Below are positions 19,111-28,067 of a stretch of 64,000 nt of DNA, piece after piece; position 1 is the stretch's first letter, and each line of letters begins with the position of its first letter. Location: contig NZ_AP025028.1 in NCBI RefSeq assembly GCF_003114835.2, forward strand, positions 1,578,001 to 1,642,000, in the 5' to 3' direction. Both the position numbers and the translations under genes were made by a program. This DNA comes from Leptospira kobayashii. GTDB lineage: Bacteria; Spirochaetota; Leptospiria; Leptospirales; Leptospiraceae. Under the pieces are notes generated by a model. That model ran no database searches. It was not told the DNA's origin and was given only the letters and a program-made list of their open reading frames with translations.

Positions 19111-20133
19111 ATGAATCAGTTAAAAAATCATTTGCAATTTTGTTTTAAGTTTTTTCTGTTTTTTTCCTTTTTATGGATTCAATCTTGTATGTTCGGATCT
19201 TCTGGAAATGTGCGAGATTATAAAGATTATCTTTCCGAACAAAAACAAACGGGCTTAATTCCTCCGGGAAAGGTTAGAGTTACTTTTCTGGGAACCGCTT
19301 CTCTTCTTATCGATGATGGAGAAACACAACTTCTTACGGACGGATTTTTCACCAGACCGACCTTATTTCGAACTGCATTTTTTAAACTATCCACAGATAC
19401 ATCCGTTATCGAATCGGTGATAGCAAAGACTAGGATGAATCGACTGAAAGGAATCTTTGTCTGTCATTCCCATTATGATCATGCTATGGACGCACCATTC
19501 GTAGCAAAACTGACAGGAGCGAATTTATACGGATCATCTTCCACTTTGAATGTAGGAGTGGGAGCGGGACTTTCTCCAGATCAGATGAATTTATTCATTC
19601 CCGGCAAACCGATTCGCATCGGAAAATTCACAATCACCGTTTTGTCATCAAAACACACTCCTCCTTTTAAAATACTAGGCAAAACAAATGCGACAGATCC
19701 GAATCATCCGGATATCGATTCCCCTTTGGTGCAACCTGCGAAAGCAAGTGATTACATTGAAGGTGGAGCTTTTGATTTTCTGATCCAACATGGAAGTCAT
19801 TCTTTACTGATCAAAGGAAGTACAAATTATATCGAAGGCGCCTTGGATCGTTATAAGGCGGATGTTTTATTTTTAGGAATCGCTCAGTTGTCAAAACAAT
19901 CGGAAACATTTCAAGAAACTTTTTACAGGGAAACCGTGAAAGCGGTAAAAGCGAAACAAGTGATTCCCATTCATTGGGATAATTTTTTTAAACCGCTTAC
20001 GGAACCTTTGGAGCCGAATTTAAAAATCGGAGATGACTTTAATGCAAATATGAATTTCATTCTTCGTAAAACAAAATCGGATCAGATTAACGTCATCCTT
20101 TTGCAAGGATTCGAAACGATAGACTTGTTTTAA
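19111..20133 (+). CDS. Lipoprotein with metallo-beta-lactamase fold (RomA/UlaG-like)
   Basis: A 340-residue predicted lipoprotein: N-terminal hydrophobic segment ending in the lipobox LWIQSC (Cys about residue 26). The catalytic domain has VTFLGTASLLIDDGETQLLTDG, the metal motif CHSHYDHAMD, a later SSKHTPP His, and IHWDNF near the C terminus. This resembles the UlaG/RomA/NAPE-PLD-like branch rather than true beta-lactamases. Substrate unknown; location is the envelope, facing the periplasm or surface. It is first in a three-gene plus-strand cluster. Confidence 0.8.
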   Translation: MNQLKNHLQFCFKFFLFFSFLWIQSCMFGSSGNVRDYKDYLSEQKQTGLIPPGKVRVTFLGTASLLIDDGETQLLTDGFFTRPTLFRTAFFKLSTDTSVIESVIAKTRMNRLKGIFVCHSHYDHAMDAPFVAKLTGANLYGSSSTLNVGVGAGLSPDQMNLFIPGKPIRIGKFTITVLSSKHTPPFKILGKTNATDPNHPDIDSPLVQPAKASDYIEGGAFDFLIQHGSHSLLIKGSTNYIEGALDRYKADVLFLGIAQLSKQSETFQETFYRETVKAVKAKQVIPIHWDNFFKPLTEPLEPNLKIGDDFNANMNFILRKTKSDQINVILLQGFETIDLF

Positions 20134-20153
20134 CAGGAAGGTTGGTAGCAGTT

Positions 20154-21923
20154 ATGAAAAAAAATAAATTCATTTTCCATTCAGTCTTTGTAATTTTCAT
20201 TTTATTTTCTTTCTCTATTTTTTCCGAAGCCTCAACATACACTTCTTATAGATGGAAGGAAATGAAAGGAGATTATATTATTTCCAATCCGCCGATTTTG
20301 GAAGAGGGTGAATCTTTGGATTTATTCGAATCGGTTTTGATTCATAAGGGAAATGCATATTACTTGATTCGTTCCAAAGACAAACCTTTGGAGATTTTGA
20401 AATGGAATTTGAAAACGGGAGAGAAGACCAAAATTCCTTGGACCGGAGATAAAATCACCGGATGGGCCAGTTCCAAAGACAAAGTTTACTTTCGCATAAA
20501 GAAAAAGATTTTGGAGATAAACCCCGACACTCTTATCACTCTCGGATCCTTCGATTGGGAAGACTCAAATTCCGGTTGGCATGATATGGTGATTGACGGA
20601 AATAAAGTTTACTCTCATCACGGAACAAAATTCATTATTTTCGATCTAACTACTGGCAAAAAAATAGAAGAAAAAACTTATCCTGTAACAGGTGTTCAAA
20701 GAATGTTCTCCTGGGGAGAGAACCAAGTCGGCCTTGTTTCCACTCTCTGGGGAGCAAAAATTCAAATCCTGGATATTGGAACGAATACGGTCACAAATGA
20801 ATACAAACCCAGTATCAGTCACCGAGCACTTATGAAGTCCGATTCGGCCGGGAAAGGAAAACTATTGGTATTGGATCCGGTGACCAAGAACTTTTTTGAA
20901 TTGGGTCTCATCGGAAATAAACTCTACGATCTTTCCAAGGGAATTCAGGTATTGGAAAACGGAAAGGCGATCCGGTTTTCTCCGATAGAAAATGAAGTTT
21001 ATGCGGAAGTTAATATTACAGCTGTCTCGGATATGACGGCTTCAGAGGTTTCTCTTGTACTACCTCCTAACGAAACTTATTCGCAGGAATTAACGGATGA
21101 GCAGTTTACGAAAGATTCTGAAATAGAATATGATGGTTTGGGAAATAGATCGGTTCGATTTTTAGTTCCTGCTCTGTCCGCAGGAGAAAATTTTGAAAAG
21201 ATTGTATACAAAGCGAAGATGAAGCGGTTTAAAATCGAATTTGATCTTTCTTCTTTAAAATCAAAACTTAGTGATTTTCGGGCGGATTCAAAGTTTTCGA
21301 TTTATACGGCAAACGATTGGTTTTTAAAGTATGATGATGAAGTTGTTAAAGCAAAGCGCGCGGAAATTTTGGGAGAGGATCCCGATATTTTTGAAACTTT
21401 ATCCCGCACACAAGAATATGTTTCCAAGATCCCGTATAAATCCGGTAAGTTCGAACCCGCTCCCCAAGTGATTTCCAAAAACAACGGCGCCTGCACGGAA
21501 CACTCCTATGTTACCATGGCATTTCTCAGAAGTATTGGAATTCCGGCCCGATTGGTTTGGAATTATTTACCGACCGAATCTTCGGATAAGATTTTTTTAA
21601 ATCATAAATTTGTAGAAGCATGGACGGATGAATTCGGCTGGATTCCCATGGAACCTTTGGCAGGTCCCGCAAAAATTCCAGGATCAACTTATGCGCGTCA
21701 TGTGATCTTTGCGAATCTGAACGGTGTCTATCATGAAAAAATTTCAGGAGGGGACAGGTTGATTCAATTCGCAAAACCTTTTCTGGCAAATTCGAAAAAA
21801 GCGAAACTACGTTTGGATTTTTATAAAAAAGGGATCGAAGATGCGGAAATTTCCGAAGTGAAGATTCAATCCAGATCCTTACAAAAACCAACCAATGAGG
21901 AAGAGAATGTTTTTGTTCCATAA
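20154..21923 (+). CDS. Secreted transglutaminase-like protein with beta-propeller-like N-terminal region
   Basis: About 589 residues from ATG 20154; AGGAAGG lies at 20135-20141 and a TTG at 20142 is too close to it to be the start. A signal peptide spans roughly residues 8-28 (cleavage near SEA-ST). Residues ~50-260 are WD/kelch-like strands (ILKWNLKTGEKTKIPW, LITLGSFDWED, KFIIFDLTTGKKIEE). The C-terminal ~200 residues hold the transglutaminase core: NNGACTEHSYVTMAFLRSIGIPARLVWNY with the nucleophile Cys, NHKFVEAW with His, and GWIPMEPLAG where the third member is Glu instead of the usual Asp. It may act as a protease or cross-linker in the envelope. Its 3' end overlaps the next gene. Confidence 0.75.
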   Translation: MKKNKFIFHSVFVIFILFSFSIFSEASTYTSYRWKEMKGDYIISNPPILEEGESLDLFESVLIHKGNAYYLIRSKDKPLEILKWNLKTGEKTKIPWTGDKITGWASSKDKVYFRIKKKILEINPDTLITLGSFDWEDSNSGWHDMVIDGNKVYSHHGTKFIIFDLTTGKKIEEKTYPVTGVQRMFSWGENQVGLVSTLWGAKIQILDIGTNTVTNEYKPSISHRALMKSDSAGKGKLLVLDPVTKNFFELGLIGNKLYDLSKGIQVLENGKAIRFSPIENEVYAEVNITAVSDMTASEVSLVLPPNETYSQELTDEQFTKDSEIEYDGLGNRSVRFLVPALSAGENFEKIVYKAKMKRFKIEFDLSSLKSKLSDFRADSKFSIYTANDWFLKYDDEVVKAKRAEILGEDPDIFETLSRTQEYVSKIPYKSGKFEPAPQVISKNNGACTEHSYVTMAFLRSIGIPARLVWNYLPTESSDKIFLNHKFVEAWTDEFGWIPMEPLAGPAKIPGSTYARHVIFANLNGVYHEKISGGDRLIQFAKPFLANSKKAKLRLDFYKKGIEDAEISEVKIQSRSLQKPTNEEENVFVP

Positions 21924-22719
21924 TTATTTTCAAAGAAATATTTTTATCGTTTGTCTCATCATAGGTTCGGGATTTGTGATCGATTGTAAATCGGTGCCTT
22001 CCGTTAATCGCTCGAATTCTATTTCCGATTCTTCCGAGTCCACCATTTCCGAAACGGCTTCCGTTGATTTGATTCGTGTGAAGGAAAATGTTTGGATCCA
22101 TCGCAGTAGCGGGATTGTCGGCGGAGAAAAGATGTTTGCCAATGGTTTGGTTGTGATCACTTCCAAAGGGATTGTTATCATCGATACTCCCTGGACAAAG
22201 ATGCAAACGGTGACACTCATTCCGCTCTTAAAGGAAAAGTTTCAAAAGGAAATCCGTTTTGTAATCATATCTCATGCTCATCAAGACCGGATTTCAGGAA
22301 TCGATGTATTTCTTCAAAATGCAATACCTGTCTATAGCACTAGTTTGACGGCGAAAGAAGCGGAAAAGAACGGATTTACCAAACCGACTCCCAAATTGGA
22401 TTTGGATCCGAGGATGAATTTGGGTGACACCGGGATTGAAGTTTATTATCCGGGGCACGGGCATACCAAGGATAATATCGTTGTATGGTTGCCAAATTCT
22501 CATATTTTATTTGCAGGTTGTCTGATCAAATCTTTGGAATCAAAAACACTTGGATATATAAAGGAAGCGAATCTGGATACTTGGCCTATGACAGCCAAAA
22601 ATCTTTTGGAAAGATACCCTGATGCGGAAATCGTTGTACCAGGCCATGGGGACTGGGGCAAAACGGATTTGATACGGCATACCATCCGTCTGCTGGATGA
22701 AAATCCGAAGTCTGATTGA
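21907..22719 (+). CDS. Subclass B1-like metallo-beta-lactamase, predicted lipoprotein
   Basis: A 270-residue protein carrying the full B1 zinc set: His123, His125, Asp127 and Arg128 in SHAHQDR; His186 in YPGHGHTKDNIVVWLP; Cys205 and Lys208 in FAGCLIKS; His247 in VVPGHGDWG. The spacing matches BcII/IMP-type enzymes, which hydrolyse penicillins, cephalosporins and carbapenems. A hydrophobic N terminus ending FVIDC (Cys27) suggests a lipoprotein. ATG 21907 has GAGG six bases upstream, within the 3' end of the transglutaminase-like gene (17-bp overlap); an ATG at 21895 lacks a binding site. The position corresponding to Asn233 is Tyr. Activity on beta-lactams is inferred, not shown. Confidence 0.85.
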   Translation: MFLFHNYFQRNIFIVCLIIGSGFVIDCKSVPSVNRSNSISDSSESTISETASVDLIRVKENVWIHRSSGIVGGEKMFANGLVVITSKGIVIIDTPWTKMQTVTLIPLLKEKFQKEIRFVIISHAHQDRISGIDVFLQNAIPVYSTSLTAKEAEKNGFTKPTPKLDLDPRMNLGDTGIEVYYPGHGHTKDNIVVWLPNSHILFAGCLIKSLESKTLGYIKEANLDTWPMTAKNLLERYPDAEIVVPGHGDWGKTDLIRHTIRLLDENPKSD

Positions 22720-22725
22720 AAATCT

Positions 22726-22755
22726 GCCGGGATTTTCCGGCTTCTCTATTTTCTT
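22726..22755. terminator. Weak hairpin terminator between convergent genes
   Basis: A 5-bp GCCGG/CCGGC stem with a 6-nt loop (22726-22741), followed on the plus strand by TTCTCTATTTTC. It lies in the short gap between two convergent genes and could serve either strand. Confidence 0.4.
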
Positions 22756-23876
22756 AAGATCCAACCCTCTCCGTTGTATTGTCCCGCTCGCCTGATAAAC
22801 AATCTTTTTTCTATGGATACACCGAGTAACACTTGGTATATGTCCGTTAATATGGGTCTGGAAGAATAATATCCGTGACCAAGTCCTCCGATCCCGAGAA
22901 CGGGGGAGTCCACTTCGTTTACATTGATCACATCTATATCGTTGAAACGGAAACAGGTTCCCGCCCGACTTCCTCCGTTGACTTTTTGCGAGGCGATGAG
23001 GGCGTTGTCTCCGGGAGAACAGTAGAGAGTCACTCGTTTTGCCGAAGATACCAAATTCGGTGCAAGGTTCGCAAATTCGACCTTATCGAAGTCAGGTGCA
23101 TTTAAAATCAATTGTTCCAGGAATTTTGTTTTTCCTTTTTTGACTGCAATATCGATCGCAGGCAGAACTACCTGATGTCCCATACTATGAACTACCAAAT
23201 GGATTTTTTTGTTTAATCCTATGATTTTGGATAAAAAATCTGCGAAAGGTTCTCTGTTTAGTTTGGCTTCGATGAAATTGGCTTGGTATACGGAACGCAC
23301 CATCAATTGATTTAAAATTCCTGCATCGGTTCCTGCTGGCCAAGAGAATAAGATAACTTCACCCGGAAATTTTAAATCATAACGGATCTGTCCCGCTCTC
23401 ACTACCGCTTCTTCAAAAGGCACATTGAATCCGTGAACAAACACCAACACTTCCTCGAAAGGATTTGATTTTATCTTTTGAAAGAAATCTTCTTCCTTTC
23501 GATCGGTTTTGCCATTCAAATGAAAAAACGAATTTTTATCCTGAGAATTGTCCCAGGTAATATCGCCAATGGAGTGTTTTGCGGGAATTCCGATAATACA
23601 TTCTCCGTAATGAGTTGTTATATCACTTAGGAAATCGAATGTGCTGGAGTCGCAGTTCGGAGCGGCTACGGTTCTTTCTCTTCTGGTAGTAACGTAATTT
23701 ATGTTTAAATTTTTCGTTTCATCGAAGTTATCTTTTGTTCTTTCATTCAAAAGTTGGCCTATTGTGGGAGGAGGGGTGGCACAATAAGAGAGGGAGAAAA
23801 TCAAAGGAAGTAGAAAAAGGACGGTCTGTGATTTGGGTAGGGAGAATTTACGATTAGGATAGGAAAAATATGTCAT
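22746..23876 (-). CDS. DUF900-type alpha/beta hydrolase lipoprotein
   Basis: A 376-residue protein with a lipoprotein signal (hydrophobic segment to LSYCATPPP, Cys about residue 32). The hydrolase fold shows EVLVFVHGFNVPFEEAVVRAGQI, FSWPAGTDAG, the nucleophile elbow LVVHSMGHQVVLPA, YCSPGDNAL with a candidate acidic residue, and GHGYY with a candidate His. This matches the DUF900 family of secreted esterase-like proteins; substrate unknown. Its start overlaps the LysM-M23 gene stop by 4 bp, so it is the last gene of the bactofilin/M23 operon and may act on the cell envelope. Confidence 0.85.
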   Translation of the reverse strand: MTYFSYPNRKFSLPKSQTVLFLLPLIFSLSYCATPPPTIGQLLNERTKDNFDETKNLNINYVTTRRERTVAAPNCDSSTFDFLSDITTHYGECIIGIPAKHSIGDITWDNSQDKNSFFHLNGKTDRKEEDFFQKIKSNPFEEVLVFVHGFNVPFEEAVVRAGQIRYDLKFPGEVILFSWPAGTDAGILNQLMVRSVYQANFIEAKLNREPFADFLSKIIGLNKKIHLVVHSMGHQVVLPAIDIAVKKGKTKFLEQLILNAPDFDKVEFANLAPNLVSSAKRVTLYCSPGDNALIASQKVNGGSRAGTCFRFNDIDVINVNEVDSPVLGIGGLGHGYYSSRPILTDIYQVLLGVSIEKRLFIRRAGQYNGEGWILRK

Positions 23877-24997
23877 TTATAGGAAAATCCTTTTAACAAT
23901 TTGGAAGGGTTTATATTTTTGCCGTCTTTAATCACTTCGAAATGCAAATGCGGTCCGAAACAATAGCCGGTGCACCCCGATCTGGAGATTACCTTTCCTA
24001 CGGATACATAATCTCCGGATTTTACATAGAGACGCGAGTTGTGAGCGTATAATGTCTGATAGGCGTTGTCGTGTTGGATGATGATTGCGTTTCCGTAACC
24101 TCCCATCCATCCGGAATAAATAACTTTTCCTTTCCTTGCCGCCATAACAGGTTCGTAGTTTGCGCGTAAGTCGATGGCTTGATGGAATTTATACTGAGGG
24201 TAGGATCTTGTTCCCCAGCCGGAGGTAATGACCCGGGAGAGCACCGGAATTTTCCAAATAGGAAGAGGATCGGGAATCACTGCACCGGGCAAAAAAACTT
24301 TTTGTCCCGATTTGAACAAGTCGTAATCATCCAATGTATTTTCGGAGTAGATGTCTTCCATCTTTACTTTGTAAAAGTCGGCGACTTTCGCAAGAGTATC
24401 TCCCTTTTTCATTTTATAAACTAAACCTTGTTTGTTGGGAATGTTTAGGATTTGGCCGGGAAGTAAAACTATTTCCGGTTGGATCCCTGAGGAACCTGCA
24501 ATTGCTTCCGTGGAAACCCGGAACTTGGTTGCAATTTCCGATAAGGTTTCATTTTTCCTAACTTTGTATTGAATGACTTTTAGTTTTTTAAGTTTGTCTT
24601 CCGCGGGTCTATCCAATTCGGCAGAACGTAAGATCGCAAATTTTTTCTCTTCCGTTTCCAAAAGATATTTTTCATCGGCGGCTTTTGCCTCTTTGTCTTT
24701 GGAATCGTTTTCCTGTACTTCGTCGATCGTAGTACTCGGTTCGATGTCCAGATAACTTTCGCTATAGTTCGGTCTGTCCCAAAGAACTCCTAAAAGCAGT
24801 GCAATGGTGGCGGAGGATGCGAGTAGGGGAAGAACCCGGTAGCGCTTTTTGTTTAAGTCTACCGTTCCGTGAAATACTGCTGTTTGTAGATGAAGATTGT
24901 AGAAGAACTTTCCCGGGGAAAGTTGAATGACATTTAAATTTCCCCAGCGAAGAACATGCTTACCGATCGTTGATTTTTCAGGTGATCGAAGTAGCAT
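23873..24997 (-). CDS. Membrane-anchored LysM-M23 peptidoglycan endopeptidase
   Basis: A 374-residue protein: short cytoplasmic N terminus, a membrane segment at about residues 55-72, two LysM domains (YKVRKNETLSEIATKFRVSTEAIAGSSGI and YKMKKGDTLAKVADFYKVKMEDIYSENTL), and a C-terminal LytM/M23 zinc peptidase with HQAIDLRA, GYGNAIIIQHDN, and CFGPHLHFEV. It should cut peptide cross-bridges in peptidoglycan from the periplasm. The preceding gene is a bactofilin, and bactofilin-M23 pairs set helical or curved shape in several bacteria, so a shape role is likely (inference). It overlaps the DUF900 gene by 4 bp. Confidence 0.92.
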   Translation of the reverse strand: MLLRSPEKSTIGKHVLRWGNLNVIQLSPGKFFYNLHLQTAVFHGTVDLNKKRYRVLPLLASSATIALLLGVLWDRPNYSESYLDIEPSTTIDEVQENDSKDKEAKAADEKYLLETEEKKFAILRSAELDRPAEDKLKKLKVIQYKVRKNETLSEIATKFRVSTEAIAGSSGIQPEIVLLPGQILNIPNKQGLVYKMKKGDTLAKVADFYKVKMEDIYSENTLDDYDLFKSGQKVFLPGAVIPDPLPIWKIPVLSRVITSGWGTRSYPQYKFHQAIDLRANYEPVMAARKGKVIYSGWMGGYGNAIIIQHDNAYQTLYAHNSRLYVKSGDYVSVGKVISRSGCTGYCFGPHLHFEVIKDGKNINPSKLLKGFSYK

Positions 24998-25016
24998 GTT
25001 TCAAAGTTATGCCAGC

Positions 25017-25421
25017 TTACTCTTTGCTGTCTAAAGATTTAATGCCGCCAAACGATTCTTCAACGATTTTACGGACATCTTTTTTCTGGCCGCCGGTAAT
25101 AGTAATATTTCCCTTTGCTACCACACCTTTTTGAAGTTCTAAATAAGGAGCTGTGATATCACCTAACATTCTTCCGGTACCCTCGAGTTTTACCTCTGAT
25201 TCGGCTTTTATATTTCCGATAAGGGTTCCTGAGATGACTACTTCACGAGCAGCAATATTGGTTTTAACTTTTCCAGTTTCACCTACTACCAGTGCGTCTT
25301 CTGTTTTGATATCTCCTTCGAATTTACCATCAATTCTAAGGGATCCTGCAATATAAAATTTTCCTTCGAAAATGGAACCAGGTCCGATTACGCTATTGAT
25401 GGAGTCTTTATTGATCGCCAT
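25017..25421 (-). CDS. Bactofilin (polymer-forming cytoskeletal protein)
   Basis: A 134-residue protein with the bactofilin beta-helix: repeated short strands with alternating Gly and hydrophobic residues (GSIFEGKFYIAGSLRIDGKFEGDI, then VVGETGKVKTNIAAREVVISGTLIGNI), and short polar tails. Bactofilins polymerise without nucleotide and scaffold cell-wall enzymes. The next gene downstream (19-bp gap) is a membrane M23 endopeptidase and the upstream one a PBP1, a classical shape module. In Leptospira biflexa a bactofilin has, as I recall, been tied to helix pitch; whether this is that paralogue is not established. Confidence 0.93.
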   Translation of the reverse strand: MAINKDSINSVIGPGSIFEGKFYIAGSLRIDGKFEGDIKTEDALVVGETGKVKTNIAAREVVISGTLIGNIKAESEVKLEGTGRMLGDITAPYLELQKGVVAKGNITITGGQKKDVRKIVEESFGGIKSLDSKE

Positions 25422-25481
25422 TCCTACTCCTTTTTACCCTTCTGTGAGATTCGTAATTTGAGGCTTTGATGACAAGCCTTT

Positions 25482-28037
25482 TTAATAATCTATGTCTTCA
25501 TCCCCGCTAAAGACACTTTTCTTTTTCTTCTTTTTGATAGGTTTCGGTATTTTTTCCGTCGTAGGTTTGGCCACGGCTGTCGTCTGTTTCGGCTTTTCCT
25601 GGCGGACGGAGCTAGGAGAAGAGGTTTCTGCAGACATCCACTGGGATCCATGATCGGAACAAATATCTTTTGGAACTGTGCTCGGGATAAAATATTCTTC
25701 GATGAGTTCGCGGCACTGTCCTCCGGGGAGTTTGCCCGACATAGTGCAAATCGCTCTCTTTGTGATTTTCAGATCTGTTGCCCAGGGAAATTCGGCTTTG
25801 GGTTCGTTGTCGAGGGATCTTGCCATAAACCTTCCCCAAACAGGGGCGGCAAGTCTTCCTCCCGTCATCCCTCGGCCCAAGGAAATCGTTCCCACATCAT
25901 ATCCGAACCAAACCGAGGTAACCAACTCCGGAGTGTATCCTACGAACCAAGCGTCTCTGAAATTATTTGTGGTTCCGGTTTTTCCGTAAGCCTTTCGGGA
26001 AAGCCCGTAGGAAAGAGCGGCTTTTCCGGTTCCGGACCGAATCACGTCTTCCATCATGGAGGTGATTAAAAATGCCGCCTCGGGAGAGATCACTTGTTTT
26101 CGGTCGGATTCATCGAATTCGTTTCGGAAGTCTTTGATGATTTTGCCGTCTTGGTTTTCCACGTAAAGAACGGAAATGGGATTTACCGTTTTTCCTCCGG
26201 AAGCAAGTGCCGCATAAGCCCGGGTAAGTTCGTAGGGAGTGATTTCAAAACTTCCGAGTGATACGCTGAAATTATAAGGAATGTCCCTGCCGGGAAGTTG
26301 AAGTAACCCTCGTAAGGTGTTCATGATATTGGAAAGCCCGATTTGTTCCAAGACCCTGACTGCTACCGAGTTTTTGGATTGTTCCAATGCTTTTCTGAGT
26401 AATATAAATCCGGAATATTCGGAGCTGTAATTTTCAGGAGCCCACTCGTCTCCGTCTTCCATCAAATACTGCAAAGGTGAGTCTGCAAATAAAGTGGCAG
26501 GAGTTACGTTTTTTTCCGGGTCAGGGTTTTTGCCTGAAAAATCCATGGCTGCTGCGTATAACACCGGTTTGAATGCCGAGCCGGGTTGGCGGAATGCCTG
26601 AAAAGGACGGATTTGTTGGTTGTCGGAACGAAAACCCGATCCTCCTACAAGCGCAGTGATATAACCCGTGTTTGGTCGTATCGAAATAAGGGAACCTTCC
26701 ACAGGTAATAGGTGATCTTGAGTGGATTGGTTCGAGTAGTTATTGTCTAAGAAGTCTCCGAGGGAATCGTCACCTGTCAGAAAGTTCAGAGTAGTGAAGG
26801 TATCCCGGAGGTCTTCCTGGAATGCAGAGCGAAACGTTCTTTCCGTTCTTGAGATTTTAAATTTGAATTCGGGAAGATCATACAGATCCGCAATCACTTC
26901 ATATGCTGCGCCGAAATTATCATCAAAGGCATCGATATTACGAAATGCTCTTTGGTTTGATTCCAGGGTTTGCGCTTGGAGTGCCGGAAACATTGCTTTT
27001 TCCGCTTCCGTTTGGTGTTTGATTTGAATGGTGGAATAAATCTTCAATCCGCCATTGTACAATCTGTCCTTTCCTATGGAACGAAGTAGATTTTTTCGGA
27101 TGTATTCCGTAACGTAAGGAAAACGGTTCAGTCTGTCCGAAAATGCGGAATCATTGGGAGAGCGGTTTAGATTGGCATAATAATCCATGAGCGCGGTGTA
27201 TTCTTTTTCCGCGTCAGTGACAGTCATTCTTCCGTTTTCGATCAGTTTTTTGAAGACTACCCGTACTTTGTTGATACTGGAAATCGGATTGGTAAGAGGA
27301 CTGAATTGTGTTGGCCTTGTGGTAAGACTCGCGAGAATGGCTGCCTCTCCCCAGGTAACATCTTGGAGCTCTTTTCTAAAATAAAATCGGGAAGCGGCTC
27401 CTACACCGATGGTTCCATGTCCCAAAGGAATTTCGTTCAAGTAGACTTCTAAAATTTTATCTTTGGGATAAGCCATTTCCAAAAGTAAGGCAAGCCATGC
27501 TTCCCTCGCTTTTCTGGCAATGGATCTTTCTATGGAAAGAAATTTCAGTCTTGCGACTTGTTGTGTGATGGTGGATGCACCTTCCTTCACTTTACCCGCA
27601 ATCAAATTGACTACAAAAGCCCGGGCGATCCCTTTTAAGTCGATTCCGCTATGGGAATAGAATTGGTTGTCTTCCGTGGATAGGAAACATTGAATCACCT
27701 TGTTTCTATTATCCGGTGAAAGGCTGGGCTCCTCTTTTGGCAAAGTATCTATATCCACCGGAATTCTGGAAAATTTATAATACTCTGCAATCGGTTCGAA
27801 TTTGCCTTTTTCCGTCTGCGCGTAAAGAATCGAAGGTATGTCGTACATGGAGGCTTCTTTCAAACGAAAGAAATCCTTAAGCGAACCTGTGAGTAAAAAA
27901 ACGTTGATCCCGCCGAGTACAAAGACTGCGATTGCGGTTTTTCGGACTACATTCCCTTCTTCCCAAATCCAGGATGTAAGATCTCTAAACCAAATGATAA
28001 ATATTTTTTCGAAAAGCCCTACAGCTTCTTGTTTCAT
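25482..28037 (-). CDS. Class A penicillin-binding protein (bifunctional transglycosylase/transpeptidase)
   Basis: An 851-residue inner-membrane protein. A membrane segment lies at about residues 32-53. The GT51 domain has STEDNQFYSHSGID with the catalytic Glu, EGASTITQQVARLKFL, and ILEVYLNEIPLGHGTIGVGAAS. The transpeptidase domain has RQPGSAFKPVLYAAAMD with the SxxK nucleophile, the SKNS motif, and KTGTTNNFRDAWFVGYTPELV. The C-terminal tail is Lys/Pro-rich and ends in an acidic patch. It polymerises and cross-links peptidoglycan and is the target of beta-lactams. It is first in a four-gene minus-strand cluster with bactofilin, M23 peptidase and DUF900 lipoprotein (60-bp gap to bactofilin). 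Confidence 0.95.
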   Translation of the reverse strand: MKQEAVGLFEKIFIIWFRDLTSWIWEEGNVVRKTAIAVFVLGGINVFLLTGSLKDFFRLKEASMYDIPSILYAQTEKGKFEPIAEYYKFSRIPVDIDTLPKEEPSLSPDNRNKVIQCFLSTEDNQFYSHSGIDLKGIARAFVVNLIAGKVKEGASTITQQVARLKFLSIERSIARKAREAWLALLLEMAYPKDKILEVYLNEIPLGHGTIGVGAASRFYFRKELQDVTWGEAAILASLTTRPTQFSPLTNPISSINKVRVVFKKLIENGRMTVTDAEKEYTALMDYYANLNRSPNDSAFSDRLNRFPYVTEYIRKNLLRSIGKDRLYNGGLKIYSTIQIKHQTEAEKAMFPALQAQTLESNQRAFRNIDAFDDNFGAAYEVIADLYDLPEFKFKISRTERTFRSAFQEDLRDTFTTLNFLTGDDSLGDFLDNNYSNQSTQDHLLPVEGSLISIRPNTGYITALVGGSGFRSDNQQIRPFQAFRQPGSAFKPVLYAAAMDFSGKNPDPEKNVTPATLFADSPLQYLMEDGDEWAPENYSSEYSGFILLRKALEQSKNSVAVRVLEQIGLSNIMNTLRGLLQLPGRDIPYNFSVSLGSFEITPYELTRAYAALASGGKTVNPISVLYVENQDGKIIKDFRNEFDESDRKQVISPEAAFLITSMMEDVIRSGTGKAALSYGLSRKAYGKTGTTNNFRDAWFVGYTPELVTSVWFGYDVGTISLGRGMTGGRLAAPVWGRFMARSLDNEPKAEFPWATDLKITKRAICTMSGKLPGGQCRELIEEYFIPSTVPKDICSDHGSQWMSAETSSPSSVRQEKPKQTTAVAKPTTEKIPKPIKKKKKKSVFSGDEDIDY

Positions 28038-28067
28038 AATGTCCGACTTTGTTCCTGAATTTAAGGG

